Origin: Prochilodus magdalenae
Taxonomy: Eukaryota > Chordata > Actinopteri > Characiformes > Prochilodontidae
DNA length: 64,000 nt
Assembly (NCBI GenBank): GCA_024036415.1
Contig: JAMWET010000034.1
Location: 358,501 to 422,500 of the forward strand
Direction of reading: 5' to 3'
Notes under the pieces: generated by a model
The model's database searches: none
What the model was told of the DNA's origin: nothing
What the model saw: the letters and a program-made list of their open reading frames with translations, nothing else
Part shown: piece after piece, positions 12,600 through 26,185 of the stretch
How positions within the stretch are numbered: the first letter of the stretch is position 1
Layout of the letters: each line of letters opens with the position of its first letter
Made by a program: the position numbers and the translations under genes

Positions 12600-12619
12600 C
12601 CCCTATGGGCACGTCGGAC

Positions 12620-13210
12620 TCAGCTCAAAGTGCCGAGTTTAGTCAACCCTGGGGGAAGAGTGACAGCAAAGTGATAGTCTGTCAGCAGGAGCCGCAGAGT
12701 GTCGATACCTCCTGAGTGCGGAGAGACAGTGCGGAGGACACAGCAGATATTGACAAAGTCCCTCCGCTTTAATGCACGACCATATGGAGAGGCAGCAGGG
12801 TGTGCGACCACTTCGATAAATACCCCGTCTGTATACGAATCAATCGGCGTACAGGGCCCAAACATGGGGAGCCACTGAAGCGCAAGGAACAAGCTACGCC
12901 AAAACACAGTGACGTTTGTATTGCTCTGGCTGGAGAAAGCATAATAAAGCGACTCCAGCGGCTCACATGAATAAGTCAGTGAGTAGAACTGCAATCTCCT
13001 TCTGCGGATCTCGGCCCGGGTACGGGAACGCTCGTGATGGCTTTTTGGTGGGAACACGGGGGCGAGCCTGTGATCTGAACACGCATCTGAAAACGGCTGT
13101 TTGAATGCTAGCATGGAGGGAGGGACGGCTGTCACCCCGGCACTCAGGCTGCACAGAATTGCCACAGCCTGGTGCCACTGCCTCACACTGAGGCAGGCAG
13201 AAATGTGCAC
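12620..13210 (-). other. Unrecognised 196-codon open reading frame
   Basis: The longest open frame in the window that is not made of a simple repeat. The predicted protein starts MHISACLSVRQWHQ and has a basic stretch (RSRTRAEIRRRRLQF) but no domain, signal peptide or helix pattern I know. Its composition does not look like a fish housekeeping protein, no flanking splice sites suggest themselves, and overlapping frames are also open. It may be chance in a GC-richer patch or a fragment of an old mobile element. I give no function. Confidence 0.2.
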
Positions 13211-13834
13211 TTAAATGGCTTTTTTATGCCACCACTTCCTGCTTCATGCCGGCCCACCGGTGCACCTGTGTCCGATTGTGTAGACTATGTGTGCATACAA
13301 ATAAAAAAGAGGAAATGTTTATTTAAAGTCTTTTAAGGCTTTGTGTAATCAAGCGGCTGTAATCTGACATGTGAATGTCTGTTGGGGTTTATTAAGTAAG
13401 TACCACAGCTCTTTAGTAGTCTTAAAAGGGGGTGGCAACCTTCACACGTTTACTTCATTGCATATCCAGTCATAGCAGTTTGTCTTTCAGAGAGTATTAC
13501 AACCTCAAATTGGTAAAGATGGAACCGTATGGAAAATGCCCCCCAAACATGCAGTGCTTTTTACATTCACTTTTATTGCATGTTTTGTCCAGTCAGCTTC
13601 ATTTTATTTGTTATTATACATTCCTGGATTTCAGGCCTGCAGCAGATTCCAAAAAAGCTTGGGACGGGGGCAATGTGGGTCTAGTAATGAGGTAAACAAT
13701 AAGAACAATGTGATTTCAAACAGGTAAAGTCAACAGGTAACTGTAATCATGAATATAAACATTTTCCTCTTGGAAAGATTGGAAGCTCCCATATTAGGCT
13801 AGCTCCCATAATATCATTTGATCTGGAATGAATT

Positions 13835-14520
13835 TTGGAATGTACACCCATGATGCCTGATCCCTCAGACACCACTCCATCAAAAACCATCATTCAACAG
13901 CAGCTGATAGAACCACATGGGCGAGGGATTACTTTGGTGAATCTTTATTTAACACCAGAATACAGAGTTACATTCACAAAAGCCACTTTACTGAAGCCTT
14001 ATGTTAGCCCTGTCCAGAAGCGGCGTCGATTTCTCTGGGCTCTGAGGCATCTGGGACAGACCATCACACAGTGGAAATGTCTGTTGTGGTCAGATGAATC
14101 AGTATTTCAGACTCGGATGAAATGGATGGCATGTGATGGTGTTATCAGCTAGTCCAAAAGCCAGGGTCTGTCATGGTATGGGGTCAGTGTGTCAGCGCTC
14201 TTGACAAAGATCATTTATACTTCAGTGATGAAGCAGACGTCTTTTCCGGGGATGGCCTGCATTTCTCAAGACGACAGCACAAAACCACATGCTGCACACA
14301 TTACAAAGACATGGCTACAGAAGAGGAAGGTACGGGTTCTGGACTGGCCTGCATGCAGTCCTGGCCAGCTCCTGATTACGATGACCCAGTACCGTTGCAT
14401 AACTTAAGCTATACTTGCAGAAAGACACCTGAAACATACCATCGCTTGGCATCCTCAGTGCCGAAACATGAAGGTCCCAACTTTGTTTGTGTGTTGCAGG
14501 CCTGAAATGCAGGAATGGAT
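13835..14520 (+). pseudogene. Tc1-like transposase pseudogene
   Basis: Successive plus-strand frames read DTTPSKTIIQQQLIEPHGRG, VSPVQKRRRFLWALRHLGQT, WKCLLWSDESVFQ, then (after a stop and frame changes) GSVMVWGQCVSA-like, AHITKTWLQKRKVRVLDWPACSPG, and ETYHRLASSVPK. This is the order DNA-binding domain, second aspartate region (SDES), VMVWG, PACSPD glutamate region and C-terminus of a DD34E Tc1 transposase. In-frame stops and frame shifts make it inactive. Confidence 0.85.
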
Positions 14521-15306
14521 GTAAATTGCCAAATGAAACTAAGCGGACCAGACCAAACCTGAAATATCTTGGGTTCACACTGTCTGTAATGAGCAAATGT
14601 AAGACACACTGTAGTTTTGTTTTTTCTGACTTTCCATACCGTCCCAACTTTTCTGTTTGACTGAGGTTGTATTAGAAATAAAGCAAATGCACCTAGAACT
14701 GGTTATAGGTCACCTGTTAATCCCTAATAATCTTTCACTGTTTGATATTAATCCCTAAAACAAAAGCCAGAACACGCAACCAAATTAACAGAAACCAAGA
14801 CATTTCATGGGCTCTGTTTTTTCATTTGGCATGTTAAAAATGTACCCCCTATCTGATGTCCATTACATGGCCAAAAGTATGTAGCCATGTGACCATCGCA
14901 CCTGTTGGAGCTTGTTGGACAAGCCAGGTGCATTAATATGCAGTTGACACTCTTTGCTGCTAAAACTCCACTTTTCTGGGAAGACATTCCACAAAGTTTT
15001 GTGTGTATCTGTGGGACTTTGTGCGCGTTTAGTCAAATGTTATATGTGCGGTCAGGCACCGATGTTAAATGAGAATCTCAGTGGGTCTCACTTAACATTA
15101 CAGTTCATCCCAAAGGTGTTCAGTGGGCTTAAGGTCAGGGCTCTGTGCAGGCCACTGACGTTCCTCCACACCAAACTCATTAAACTATTTTTATGGGCCT
15201 CACTTTGTGCACAGGGCCACAGTCGTGCTTGAGGGGCTTCCTCAAACTACAGCCACAAAGTCGAAAGCATGTATTTGCTTTAAATATCGTATTTTACTGT
15301 TGTATT
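14521..15306. other. Intergenic; no gene seen
   Basis: The beginning (to about 14660) contains accgtcccaacttttctg, a phrase that answers ccaaaaaagcttgggacgg near 13650 in inverted orientation. This may mark the ends of the element containing the 13835 pseudogene. The rest is unremarkable. Confidence 0.3.
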
Positions 15307-15840
15307 TACAGGGGTTGGACAATGAAACTGAAACACCTGTCATTTTATTGTGGGAGGTCTCATGGCTAAATTGGACCAGCCTGGTGGCCAATCTTCATTA
15401 ATTGCACATTGCACCAGTAAGAGCAGAGTGTGAAGGTTCAGTTAGCAGGTAAGAGTACAGTTCTGCTCAAAATACTGCAATGCACACAACATTATGGGTG
15501 ACATACCAGAGTTCAAAAGAGGACAGATTGTTGGTGCACGTCTTGCTGGCGCATCTGTGACCAAGACAGCAAGTCTTTGTGATGTATCAAGAGCCACGGT
15601 ATCCAGGGTAATGCCAGCATACCACCAGGAAGGACGAACCACATCCAACAGGATTAACTGTGGACGCAAGAGGAAGCCTGAAAGGGATGTTCGGGTGCTA
15701 ACCCGGATTGTATCCAAAAAACATAAAACCATGGCTGCCCAAATGATGCTGTATTGGCCGCAAAAGGAGCCCCTACACCATACTAATAAATGATTGTGGT
15801 CTAAAACCAGGTGTTTCAGTTTCATTGTCCATCCCCTGTA
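15307..15840 (+). mobile_element. Tc1-like non-autonomous element, copy B
   Basis: A 534-bp unit with perfect-looking ends tacaggggttggacaatg and cattgtccatcccctgta. The plus-strand frame 15494-15793 gives a fused peptide: MGDIPEFKRGQIVGARLAGA, then SRATVSRVMPAYHQEGRT, GRKRKPERDVRVLTRIVSKK, TMAAQ. That is the N-terminal DNA-binding half of a Tc1 transposase, joined directly to the 3' terminal region. The DDE catalytic part is deleted. Confidence 0.88.
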
Positions 15841-16277
15841 CATTACACTGCACTGGAACTCGGGAAGCTCAAACCCTGAAAACCAGTCCCAGACTAATGA
15901 TCACTACTCCACCAAGGGTTACTGTTGGCAGTATGCATTCTAGTAGGCAGTCTCCTGGTACTAACACATCCCAGATTCGTCAATCCAACTACCAAATAGA
16001 GAAGTGTAGTTCATCACTCCAGTAGATGCTTGGCATTGTGGATAGTAATCCTGGCCTTGAGTGCAGCTACACAGTCATGAAAACTAATTTCAGGAAGTGC
16101 CCTGATGCACAGATCTGAAGCTGGTATAGCTTTCTAAGCCATATGGGGTTCTATAGTGAGTTTTGTGCTATGTTCTTCAGCACTTTGCACACTTGCTGTC
16201 TGAGCTTGCAGGATCTATATCTTCTTGGCTGAGGGGAGCTCAGTACAGCTCTGACAGTTGCCTGGGGCAAAACTACA

Positions 16278-16475
16278 TTTAAATTTACAGCATTTAGCCA
16301 ACACTGGTATTCAGAGCAACTTACAAGGGTAATCTTATTACAGGTAGGTCAATCAAGTGTTAGGAGTCTTGCCCAAGGACTCTTATTGGTGTGGCACAGC
16401 ATAATTACCCAGACCGGGAATCGCACCCGGTTGCTTAATGGCAGTAAGTGATGCTGTCTATTGCCCTACACCAAT
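16278..16475 (-). repeat. tRNA-derived SINE, copy 5
   Basis: Minus-sense copy of the same family: tail (tttacagcatttagccaaca), body (gtcttgcccaaggactctta), degraded box B (gggaatcgcacccgg), and a diverged head. Confidence 0.65.
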
Positions 16476-17266
16476 GGACATAGGGCAGAAAGTTCACAAA
16501 CTGTGAAACGTGGTATTTTGTGTCAGTCCCACATCTGGATGTTTATCTTTAGAGATTGCCTGGCTATGCATTTGATTTCATGCACCAGTAAGCAATGAAT
16601 TTGGCTGAAACACCTGAACTCAATAAGGAGGAGCGTCCACATACTTTTGGCAAATATAATGCATGTTATTTGTAGACATATACTATTAATTCTAAATAAC
16701 TGTTAAAGATTAATTTCACACTTTCCACAGGTTTGAGCCACTTGTTTTAATGGGGTAAACATGCAGTTCGGCCAGAGTGTAAAAATAACTGAGTGAACCG
16801 ATTTAGTGTAAATGACATGAACTGGAGTGAGCCACGTGTATCTGTGTCAGAAACAGAAAGAGAGAAAGATGTTCCGCCCACAGCCGGCAAACTGATAATT
16901 AGCTTCTTAGTGAAAACCTCGCTCACGATCCTCGGGGCCGTTTCTCTCAGTCAGTCACGCAGTGCTTGCGGAGCTTCCCCGAGCTGATGTCTAATTACTA
17001 CTGCACCGTGGCAGTGTCAGTGGTCCTCCGAGCCTGCCGCCAGTGGGCACAGATGGGGCTTGATACCCCTAATCAATTGCGAGAAAGACAACGGCGTGAG
17101 CATGTGGACGCAGCGACCCAACGGCAGCGGCAGAGGCAGAACACCGGAGGTGCGCGGGGGGGAGTGATAACCTATTAACAGACTCGACAGGAAATCGAAA
17201 GAGATGAGAGCAGAGATGATGGCTTGAACTGTGACCAGGAGAGCATGAAGGAAAAATGAAGGCCTA
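16476..17266. other. Intergenic, no gene seen
   Basis: The part 16850-17170 is GC-rich, non-repetitive and without a supported open frame. It could be regulatory, but nothing shows this. Confidence 0.25.
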
Positions 17267-17267
17267 T

Positions 17268-17526
<259 letters not shown>

Positions 17527-19494
17527 TGCAAGTCTGAACATCAAACAGCAACAGGTAGGAACTACTACAGGTATAATGTATTGTACACTGTTTCAGTAAA
17601 ATGCACCCTCAGTGCAGACACTCAGAGACCCCAGGCTCTACAGAGCTTGTACCTCAATCGACAGTTCAGCCTACTGATCCCCGCCTCCTTTCCAGTGGAC
17701 TGGGATCGCTGCCACTGCTGGTAGACCCGTATGACCGTACGCTTCCATACACCTGCAAATTCAGCTACGTCCTTCACACTCTAGCCTTTGGCACACCCGA
17801 ATGCAATCACTCCTTCATTAGCATCTGCTTTGGACCCATTTTCAGCATGTGAAATGACACCTTAATTCCACTGTCCCATCTCTTCCTATTCTATGAAAGC
17901 TGTCAGTCACACCCACAGGTATTTATAGCCCCATCGTCTTTATGCAGCGCCACCTGCAGGAGCTTGAAGTTACTATCACCTTATTTTTTGTGTGCTTATG
18001 AATTAACCCTTTTCTCAATCGAAGAGTGAATGTATTTTTAAGGGATGAACTTGGAACCTTCTTACCAGTGTTGTAAGGGGTAAATCCACCAATTCTCTGC
18101 AGAATTCAATGGTCAACAAAGTCATTCTGAGTGGTTTGTTGTCAAATGCTCCATTGCTACCAAGTCAGTAATGATCACACTCGGGGAATAGGTACCAGAC
18201 GTCTCAGGAGCTCAAATAAAGTTATTTCATGACATCATTATGAGTACACAGCCTGTTGTCTGAGACAATGTAGTATTTTGATATTTGTCTTAAACATATT
18301 TTAGAGTGGATTTATACTGCTTTCCCACTTTTCCCCTTCAGTATGTGTGTTATGTGGCTTTCTGTGCCTGTAAACAATCTAAAAAGTTGTAAAGCTCAAA
18401 GTACACACCAGAGGAGAAACCTCTCTCCTACAGAAACCATTTTTCTCAGCTCCCTAGAACGCCTCGAATCGCTGGAGTTCTGGCACTGTTCTCTGTTACA
18501 AGATGACATCATCTCATAGCACAGTCTTTACTGTCTGCCTACCAGCAGGCTTGGCACACCCTCAAACAACCCACAGTAACTAATGGAGGTCATGTAGGGG
18601 CAGAACCACTTTAGCAGTTGACCAGTCAAAACAAAGGGGCCGAGCTGACCAGACAGAGCGAATACAGATGTACAGTACGAGAAAAATATATTAGAAAAAC
18701 TGCATTATGTAAATATCTACGTTTAAATAAGCGTAATAGGTTCCCTATTATGTCAATTTATTTTAATCTCGGGTTAAACGTGGTGAAAGGGACACATGAA
18801 GAGTGTTTTAGGGCAAAATCGTTTCCCAAATTTAGTTTCCATTAATTTATTATGATCAGCATTATATTAAACAACTCACATGTAGGTGAACTGGTGGTTT
18901 TAGATAGTTAAGAAAATGTCTACATTTGCATTGTGGAATAGGGGGTTTCCTATCGTCACCACTGTAGGGATAAATCTCACTGGTGGTCACTCCCCTTTAA
19001 GGTCTGCTGGTACATCGTACACTGGGTGATTAAAAGACCTGTCAATGTGATCAGTAGTTAATCAGATAGAGTGTGGAATCGTAAGTCTGCACTGTTATTG
19101 CAAAATAAAATGAAGATGATAAAATGATGTCCTGTTGTTTACAGTATGCAAAGAATGCACCCAGATTACTTCATCCAGATGATGTCATTTGAGATATTCA
19201 TTGGAGAAGAGTGGATCCCCCCCCGCCTCCTCACCCCCTGTCTCTCTCTGAGTGTGCGCTGTGAGGGGTGGACTCTGGGTGGAGAAGCATTAAACGGTAA
19301 CAGGAGATAAGGGAGAACCTCTACATTAGGAAAGCTTGCGCATCAGAGAGGCTCACGAGAGCGCAGGGAAAGACGCGCACACACATGAAAGGCTGCTGCT
19401 CACCAGGTGTGACCAACAGGAGTGCGCGTTTGTCTGATGCTGAGCACCAGTGAGCACGTGTGTGGAATGAGGATCCGGAGGAGACGAGCTGCAC

Positions 19495-19498
<4 letters not shown>
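17527..19498. other. Intergenic with diverged MITE pieces
   Basis: 18060-19000 includes fragments of the TTAA-type MITE seen at 48046: gagtggtttg near 18130, ctggtggttttagatagtta near 18890, and an end tcccctttaa at 18991-19000. 18380-18600 matches, in inverse orientation, a stretch at 23790-23990 (accagcaggcttggcacac against gtgccaagcctgccagtagg). No gene is seen. Confidence 0.4.
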
Positions 19499-19527
<29 letters not shown>

Positions 19528-19540
19528 GGAGAGAGAGAGA
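19499..19540. repeat. (GA)n microsatellite
   Basis: A short, slightly interrupted GA run. Confidence 0.9.
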
Positions 19541-21517
19541 TCATTGGTCTGAAATTGACTCAAGCCAGAGAAATACCGCAGTTAAACTGTTAGTTCAATG
19601 CAAAATCTCAGCGAAAAATTCCTCTCATACTGCAGGCCAGTATCAGTGGAGACGAGAATTTGTGTCTTTAGTGTTCTTACATCTAACACAGCCAACAAGT
19701 AATGGAACTAGAAGCTTTTAGCATCACAAACTGCACAAACTGCAAACAGAACACAATGGTGCTGTACAGAACCATGAAAACAATCAATAAGCCTGGTTCT
19801 GAAACCCACTGTGTCCAGGCTTCTCAGAACTTTGAGGCTGTTCAGGTATCCAGGCTGCATTTGCAGTTTTTATTGGAACCAAGGAACGTGAAAGGATACA
19901 AAATGAAGGAAGGGCATTGTACAACAGTAGTAAGGGGTAGTAACAGGATGGTGGCGCATATAGATTACTGGCGAGCTTTTGCTCAGTTATTACAGATGTT
20001 TGGTTTTACCCAAAGAGCAAGATCAGAACACATCAACTGCTAAAGATAAAAAACCCAGAAGAGCCAGACCACTGCACACTGCACCAAACCAATTTATTTG
20101 TGGGGGAAATACACCAAACAGTTCAAAATCACGTGCACAACCCGGAACGGAGCCCATTCCACGTCAGTAAAAAGGGCTATCAAAGAACCATTTGCATGCT
20201 TCAGTGGTTCTTTGCGTAGTGAAACAGTTCTCCGGACTGAATGAGAATGTGTTGAATATGGTTCTATATAGAACCAAAAAAGGTTTCGCTGTCTTCATAA
20301 TGTCAAGCTTATACCAATAGTTTTTGGTGCTATGGAGAATCAGTTGACACACATTCATACAAATCATTCCTCAGCCAGCCATCATTTCATCAGTAGTTCT
20401 GCTAAAATATTAGAAGTGAATGTTACACGCTGCTAAAAGCTGCCGAGTCTTAATAAAACCTCACTCTAGGTCCCCACGCAGCGTCCAGGTATTCTTCCCT
20501 ATTACACACTGTAGCCTTCTGAAGTACAATAGGAGTTACCTTCAAAACTGACATTAGCAGCTAACTGTATTCTGAAATGTTAATGTTCCAACTTCACACT
20601 TTTACTGAACTTCAACAGTATTTCTAGGATCTTTGTTCAGTTTTCATGTGTTCTATGTGATTCCTGTGACAGGGTCACTAAACTGCTTTGGTGACTTTCC
20701 TGGAACACCCAAGGAATAGGAGTGAAGTGGTAGTTGAAAGAGCGCTGTATAAACTACAGGCTATACTAAAAGAGAATTCCACAGATTTTCATAAAAATAA
20801 TTCAGATTGACTGAATGTGACAAAATCAATTTGTAAAGAAGCTTATCAAGACAGGTTCTCTTACAGGGTTGGTAATATACGCCAGAGGTTCCAGTATCTA
20901 CAATGCCCATATAGTAATTTGATGTATTTTCCAAAACCTCCAGCGAACTTTAAGTCTTCTGAGTTTATATACTGTAGTGACCTGCTCCGGACTAGGAGCT
21001 CATTAGGCATGGCCATGCTGACAGCCACACCAGGATGACCAGAAAAGGACCCCACACCCACCCTGCCTTGCACCCTGAGGGAATAGACTAGTTCTGTGGG
21101 TTTTGTGTGTAAGGGGAGATCACAGTCAGGGTGAATTGGTTGGCTAATGATGACCTTCCAGTAAAAAGGACGTCTCATGGTAGAACCATGGTCTCCCATG
21201 TGTCTTACTCTACCAGGATGCTGCAGTATGTTATAAAGGTGAAGGTCAAATAATGGTCTGTCTGAACAATTACGTATCTCTGGGGACTATTTTGCCTTAC
21301 AACACCCAACATGTATCCCTCCACCATAAATGAATTCAAACATGCACTGTAGCCAAAACTCTTTTCTTAAAGCTATGGTAAAACAAGGTCTCAGGCGTCA
21401 GACAGTGGTTTTGTAAACATTTGACGTAATAACTTTGTTGAAAGGACCTTTTTGTGATTCTCACAGTTCTTAGTCAGGAAGTTAAAATTCACAGCTGACC
21501 TCTCAGAAGTGACTTTG
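19541..21517. other. Intergenic, no gene seen
   Basis: Open frames of up to 113 codons are present on both strands but share no domain with any family I know. Confidence 0.25.
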
Positions 21518-21850
21518 CTTAGTGTAGTAGTAGTGTCTCTCAGTGTGGTGTCAGGCTGCCATGTTTGCTAAGACAACATGTTTGCCAGACGTCTCAGCAT
21601 GGAGTTGTAGAGGTTCCGAATGGTGTCCTGAGATAATCCATCCCATGCAGCTTGAATAGACCTTCACAGTTCCTGCAGATTTCGTGGTAGGGGTGGAGGT
21701 GGAATAATGCCAGGCCTTCTGGACGTGTGACATGTGACAACAAAAGGTTTATCTGGGTGGTGACCACGGTGCCTCCACACATGGATTTGTTGGTCGTCGG
21801 CACTAGGACAAAACTGGGGCTTGTTACTGAATATGACCCACTGCCATTCT
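21518..21850 (-). pseudogene. Tc1/mariner transposase relic
   Basis: Minus-strand reading: a decayed FSNKPQFCPSADDQQIHVWR-like stretch (equivalent to the FSDESRFC...VWR segment), then NLQEL/GLSQDTIRNLYNSMLRRLA-like C-terminus. Same family as 5809 and 7522. Frameshifted. Confidence 0.75.
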
Positions 21851-21861
21851 GCCTTACAAGC

Positions 21862-22010
21862 TGAATCATATTACAGGTAGACCAATGTAGTGTTAGGAGT
21901 CTTGCCCAAGGACTCTTATTGGTGTAGCACAGCATAATTACCCATACCAGGATTCAAGCCCTCCTGCATGTGGTGGTGGCTCGCTGGCAGGTAGTGGCTA
22001 CTGAAGTAAA
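21862..22010 (-). repeat. tRNA-derived SINE, copy 6 (truncated, abutting Tc1 relic)
   Basis: Minus sense: ttacaggtagaccaatgtag, then gtcttgcccaaggactctta and a box-B-like aggattcaagcc. The tail is missing, so the insertion was 5'- or 3'-truncated within the relic. Confidence 0.65.
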
Positions 22011-22764
22011 CCAGCCACAGCCACTCAGTGTTAAACCTAGGCCTCAGCACCCCACCACAACAACCCTGAAGGATAAGCAGCTTAGTCAATGAATGAATGA
22101 AGCAGAACTTCAGGCTGCTGCCCCATGTTTATCTATTTCTAGAGACTCCCCTGTGTTTTCCTCTCCACAGTGATCTATCTGATACTCAGATTTGATCCGG
22201 ATATTTAAGACTGTTAACTTCTAACTATTAACAAAACCTCGACCACAACTTACATTCCTACCCAGCTCTCCCCACAGAATCAACAGGACTCACCTCCGTC
22301 CTTCCCGGTATTAGAGGCTAATCTCAATAACCGTGTTTTCACATGATCATTATCACAGCTTCCATGGTTTGGATTGTCCAGAGGCTCTGTTTCTGTCTGT
22401 TCTCCACTAAGTTTATTTGATTTCGTCTTTCAGCACACTGCAGAGTGAAGCAGAGCCACTGAAGCCTCCCATGTGGAACTGACCGCAGTAGCAGGACCGA
22501 AGCTCATGTAGCAAAAGGGCTACAAGAGCATCTGTAGACTTCAAAGAAACTTAAGCTGAGTTCTCCATTTCAATAGCAGCTCACTCCCCATCATCCCCTC
22601 TATGTACATAGACTTTCTTGCAGAATTAAATCAGAATGTGAGAGATAAGGGCATCAGACAATAATGAGATATTAGCTCAAGTATACTGCCTTGACCACAG
22701 AAGAAACACAAGGTAATAAGAACGTCCTATGACAGGAAAAGCATAGAATTCCCTCACTCCTATT
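22011..22764. other. Intergenic, no gene seen
   Basis: A phrase at 22341-22392 (cacatgatcattatcacagc) reappears at 25723-25770. Otherwise nothing is recognised. Confidence 0.25.
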
Positions 22765-23095
22765 CTAAACTGCCTAGTCCTACTGGGTTGGAGTGGGGTC
22801 TTGGAGCCGAGCTATACCAGCAATCAAAGGGCAGAAGGCAGGATACACCCTGGATAGGCTGCCAGTCCATCACAGGGCAGACACCCATACATACAGGTTC
22901 ACACAGAGGGGCAATTATCATCTCCAATCCACTTGACAGCATGTCTTTTGGACTGTGGGAGGATACCCATGCAAACACAGGGAGAACATGCAAACTCCAC
23001 ACAGAAAGAACCTTAGATACGGTGTGCAGGAACTGAACCCAGGCCCTTCTTGCTGTGAGGCAACAGCACCACCCACTGTGCCACCATGCCACCCA
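22765..23095 (-). repeat. Dispersed fish repeat fragment (LINE/SINE-type 3' end)
   Basis: Contains gccagtccatcacagggcag, gacagcatgtcttttggact, gtgggaggatacccatgcaa, gggagaacatgcaaactcca and the end tgaacccaggccc. These are conserved phrases of a repeat family shared by fish, seen here in one orientation. Orientation is inferred. Confidence 0.6.
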
Positions 23096-23248
23096 TCATA
23101 GAGGGCTCTTATCATTACACAATCTCATTTCCGTCACTTTGTTTTACACAAAATGCTTTGATGTTTGTATGTAAACATTTGCAGCAAGTCAAGTTTAGAA
23201 ACAAACCATTCAGTCTCCAGTTTACACAGTCCTAATATAGGAAGTTGA

Positions 23249-23378
23249 ATCATTCATTCATTCATTCATTCATTCATTCATTCATTCATTCATTCATTCA
23301 TTCATTCATTCATGCATTCATTCATTCATTCATTCATTCATTCATTCATTCATTCATTTATCCATTCGTTCATTCATT
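23249..23378. repeat. (ATTC)n tetranucleotide microsatellite
   Basis: About 30 units of cattcattcatt with few interruptions, followed by a short piece of the dispersed repeat (23375-23490). Confidence 0.97.
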
Positions 23379-23490
23379 TTCAACCCCACTTGGTCCACAG
23401 GGGATGCTGAAGCATTTCCCAGCAGTTCATTAGGTAGAGGACAGGAAACACCCCGGACAGGTCGCCCGGCCATCACAGGGCAGAGAATAA

Positions 23491-25503
23491 TTTAAAAGAA
23501 TAGATTTTTGAGGTCATGAAGACCAACCTTTTCGCACAAATCCACCCAGATGCTGAAGTTGTTTGGAGTGTTTCAGCCTGCTTTTTAATAAGGTATATCA
23601 CAGGCAAACCAATCAGGACAGAGATCAAAGGGGCTCATTATGCATATTTTCACCATAGAATATTGGCATTTTTGTACATTGGCATTATTTTCTGGGTTCA
23701 TCATTATATTATTTTTGGGCTCTACTAAAATAGATGTACATGCTCTGTAGAGCTCCTGCGTCTTTAAACCCGGTTGGTCATCTGGTAAGTTAACCACCAG
23801 AGCTGCCTCCTGCTATAAGTCCCCATCACTTGTCTATGTGTTGTGTGCCAAGCCTGCCAGTAGGCGGGCACTAAGGACTGTGTTACGAGGTGATGTCACA
23901 CACAAGGCATTTTAGGCAGCTAAGACACTTGGCTTCTGTGGGAAAGGGTTTTTCCCTCTGGTGTTTACTCTGGGCCTTATAACCTCGCAGAACATTTAAA
24001 TGCACGGCAAGATGAATAACACATAAGGAAAGAAAAATATGGAAGAGCATACAAGGTCCCCTTTAATGGCACAGTATAAACACCCTGTTTAACTGGACAG
24101 GATAAAGATGGAAAACGGCCATGTAAAAATAAATATAATAATTATTTTGGTACATAAAACCACAGAAATAACAAAATCAGACCACAAAAGTATCAAAAAT
24201 GAAAGGTATTGTAGGATATTGCCCCAAACATTGTGCCAGAGCAGCTTTCCAACAATGCAAGTTCAAATCCCTAACAAGCAAGCTGAGGTCAGGAGTGGCA
24301 GGAAAAACCTCCATAACAGCATGAGGAGGAAAGAGTTAATAGGAGAGTCCACATTCCTCTGGGCTGCAGCAGGTAGTGAATAATTAAACATGATAACAAT
24401 AATAATAACACTAAGCAAGCAAACAATCCAAACAAGCACTCCAATAAAACGTTTCTCACCATTACAGCACCTGGAAATGAACAATGTGGTAATTGCATTT
24501 AGAGATTAGAGAGAGAACCTGGGCTTTTAAGAGACTCTCTCCTTTGAAAGGTTTACAGATTCAAAAGAAGTGTTTTATTAATCCTAAAAACCGGGTTGTT
24601 TCAGCCCCTCACTGTGTGGTCTTCTCTAAAGAGGAACTCCAATGCTCCCCCCAACCCCCCCACTGAGAAACCCACTCTGGACAAATCACAAGGCTGAACC
24701 CCCCCAAAGAAACTTTCCAACCCAGTGAACAACAAACATAACTCCCCCAATGCGTCGACGTGCACGAGGGCACAACGTACTCGTCATGCATGAATCTTTT
24801 ATCAGAATGAACAAATATGCAGTGTTGGATGTCATAAAGCTGCACTATGTAAGAGCTTTGAATTGAAAGAAGTTGCTTTGCTGAGTTTTGAAGGCGAACA
24901 GCATCCTAATCATGCTGCTGTGAGTCGCCCTGTAGTCCGGAAGAACTGCTTAAAAGGAAGAGGTGTCGTACCAGAGTCATGGGAGGTTTCCAGAACCACA
25001 TCATATTTCTAAATGTATTACGATCACATACACAGGCTCTAAAGAAGGTCAACCAACGTTACAAAATCAGCATTATATAGCTGACTCAGTGACGTCCTCA
25101 GAGGATACGTCCTTTACAGAGTTTCTCTTTGAATGCTTTTTCAATACTCCGATTAACCTGCTTGGTAAAGAGACCTAAAGCACAGCTGGCATTACAGAAT
25201 GTTCTATGGCACATTGTGTGCAATTACACATTTGCACCAGAGGGGTCTCCAAATCCCCAAACACTACCTAGTGCAGCTTTAAATAAACATTACATTAGGA
25301 AACTCACAACAGACTAGCGTGTACTTTCACATATGGTGTGCTTGAGAGCCTTGAGGCTTTTTTAACATAGCTAGAAAAGAGTGCTGCTAAGTAAGCTTAT
25401 AGTCTGAGGTTGAGTAGTAACAGGTTACATTTGCTCAGCTATCTGCACCAAAGTAGAATTAATATGTATTTGTATTTTTAAGATTATATTCAGATTACAC
25501 ATA
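23491..25503. other. Intergenic; MITE-like stretch 23730-24080
   Basis: 23790-23990 is the inverse partner of 18400-18600, so it is probably a dispersed element of unknown class. No gene is seen elsewhere. Confidence 0.3.
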
Positions 25504-26185
25504 TCCACCAAGATTCATTCCTGTCGGTTGATTCCTTCTGGGTGCAACTGTTTTTTGACGACGAGTGTATGAAAACAGTCCTGCCTGGTTCTGTGTTGAG
25601 GACTGGACAAAGCCTGGGAGGGATGTCCAGGCTCTTTACTGTGGCGTTTGTATGTTCTCCCCGTGTCTGTGTGGGTTACTACCACAAGGTATCCTGCTAT
25701 TAGAGAAGTGTTTTTACTTTTCACATGATCATTATCACAGCTTGCTTGGTTATGATTGTCCAGAGGCTCAGCATGAAGTTGTAGAGGTTTCTAATGGTGT
25801 CATGTGATAAACCATCTATGATAATCCATCCCATGCAGCTTGAATATTCTCACGCAGTTCCTGCAGACTGTGCGGTAGGGGTGGAGGTGGAGTGACATTA
25901 GGCTGTCAAGACATATGACGCATGACAACAATCTGATCTTTCACTGAAGATGACTAACACGACTCATGGAGGGATCACTGCTCGCTGAATGTCTGTAATC
26001 GTGGCTCCTGGGTCAGTCAGGTACAGCACTAAAGCCTGTCCTTCCTCACGTCACATGCACGGCTGAGTGTGAAGCTTGAATCATTTGTACATCTCGTGAT
26101 GTCAAACCTACCCACCAAGTTTCATTCCTGTCGGTTGATTCCTTCTGGGTGCAGCTATTTGTGCAGCTGTTCTTTTGATGATGGC
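25504..26185 (-). mobile_element. Tc1/mariner relic with an insertion
   Basis: Minus-sense copy of the 5809 family. Its end ttccttctgggtgcaactgt near 25530 and the inverse end near 26140 (tgattccttctgggtgcagc) bracket a decayed transposase (GLSQDTIRNL-like, with stops). 25565-25740 is foreign: it carries gtatgttctccccgtgtctg, part of the dispersed repeat. Confidence 0.7.
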
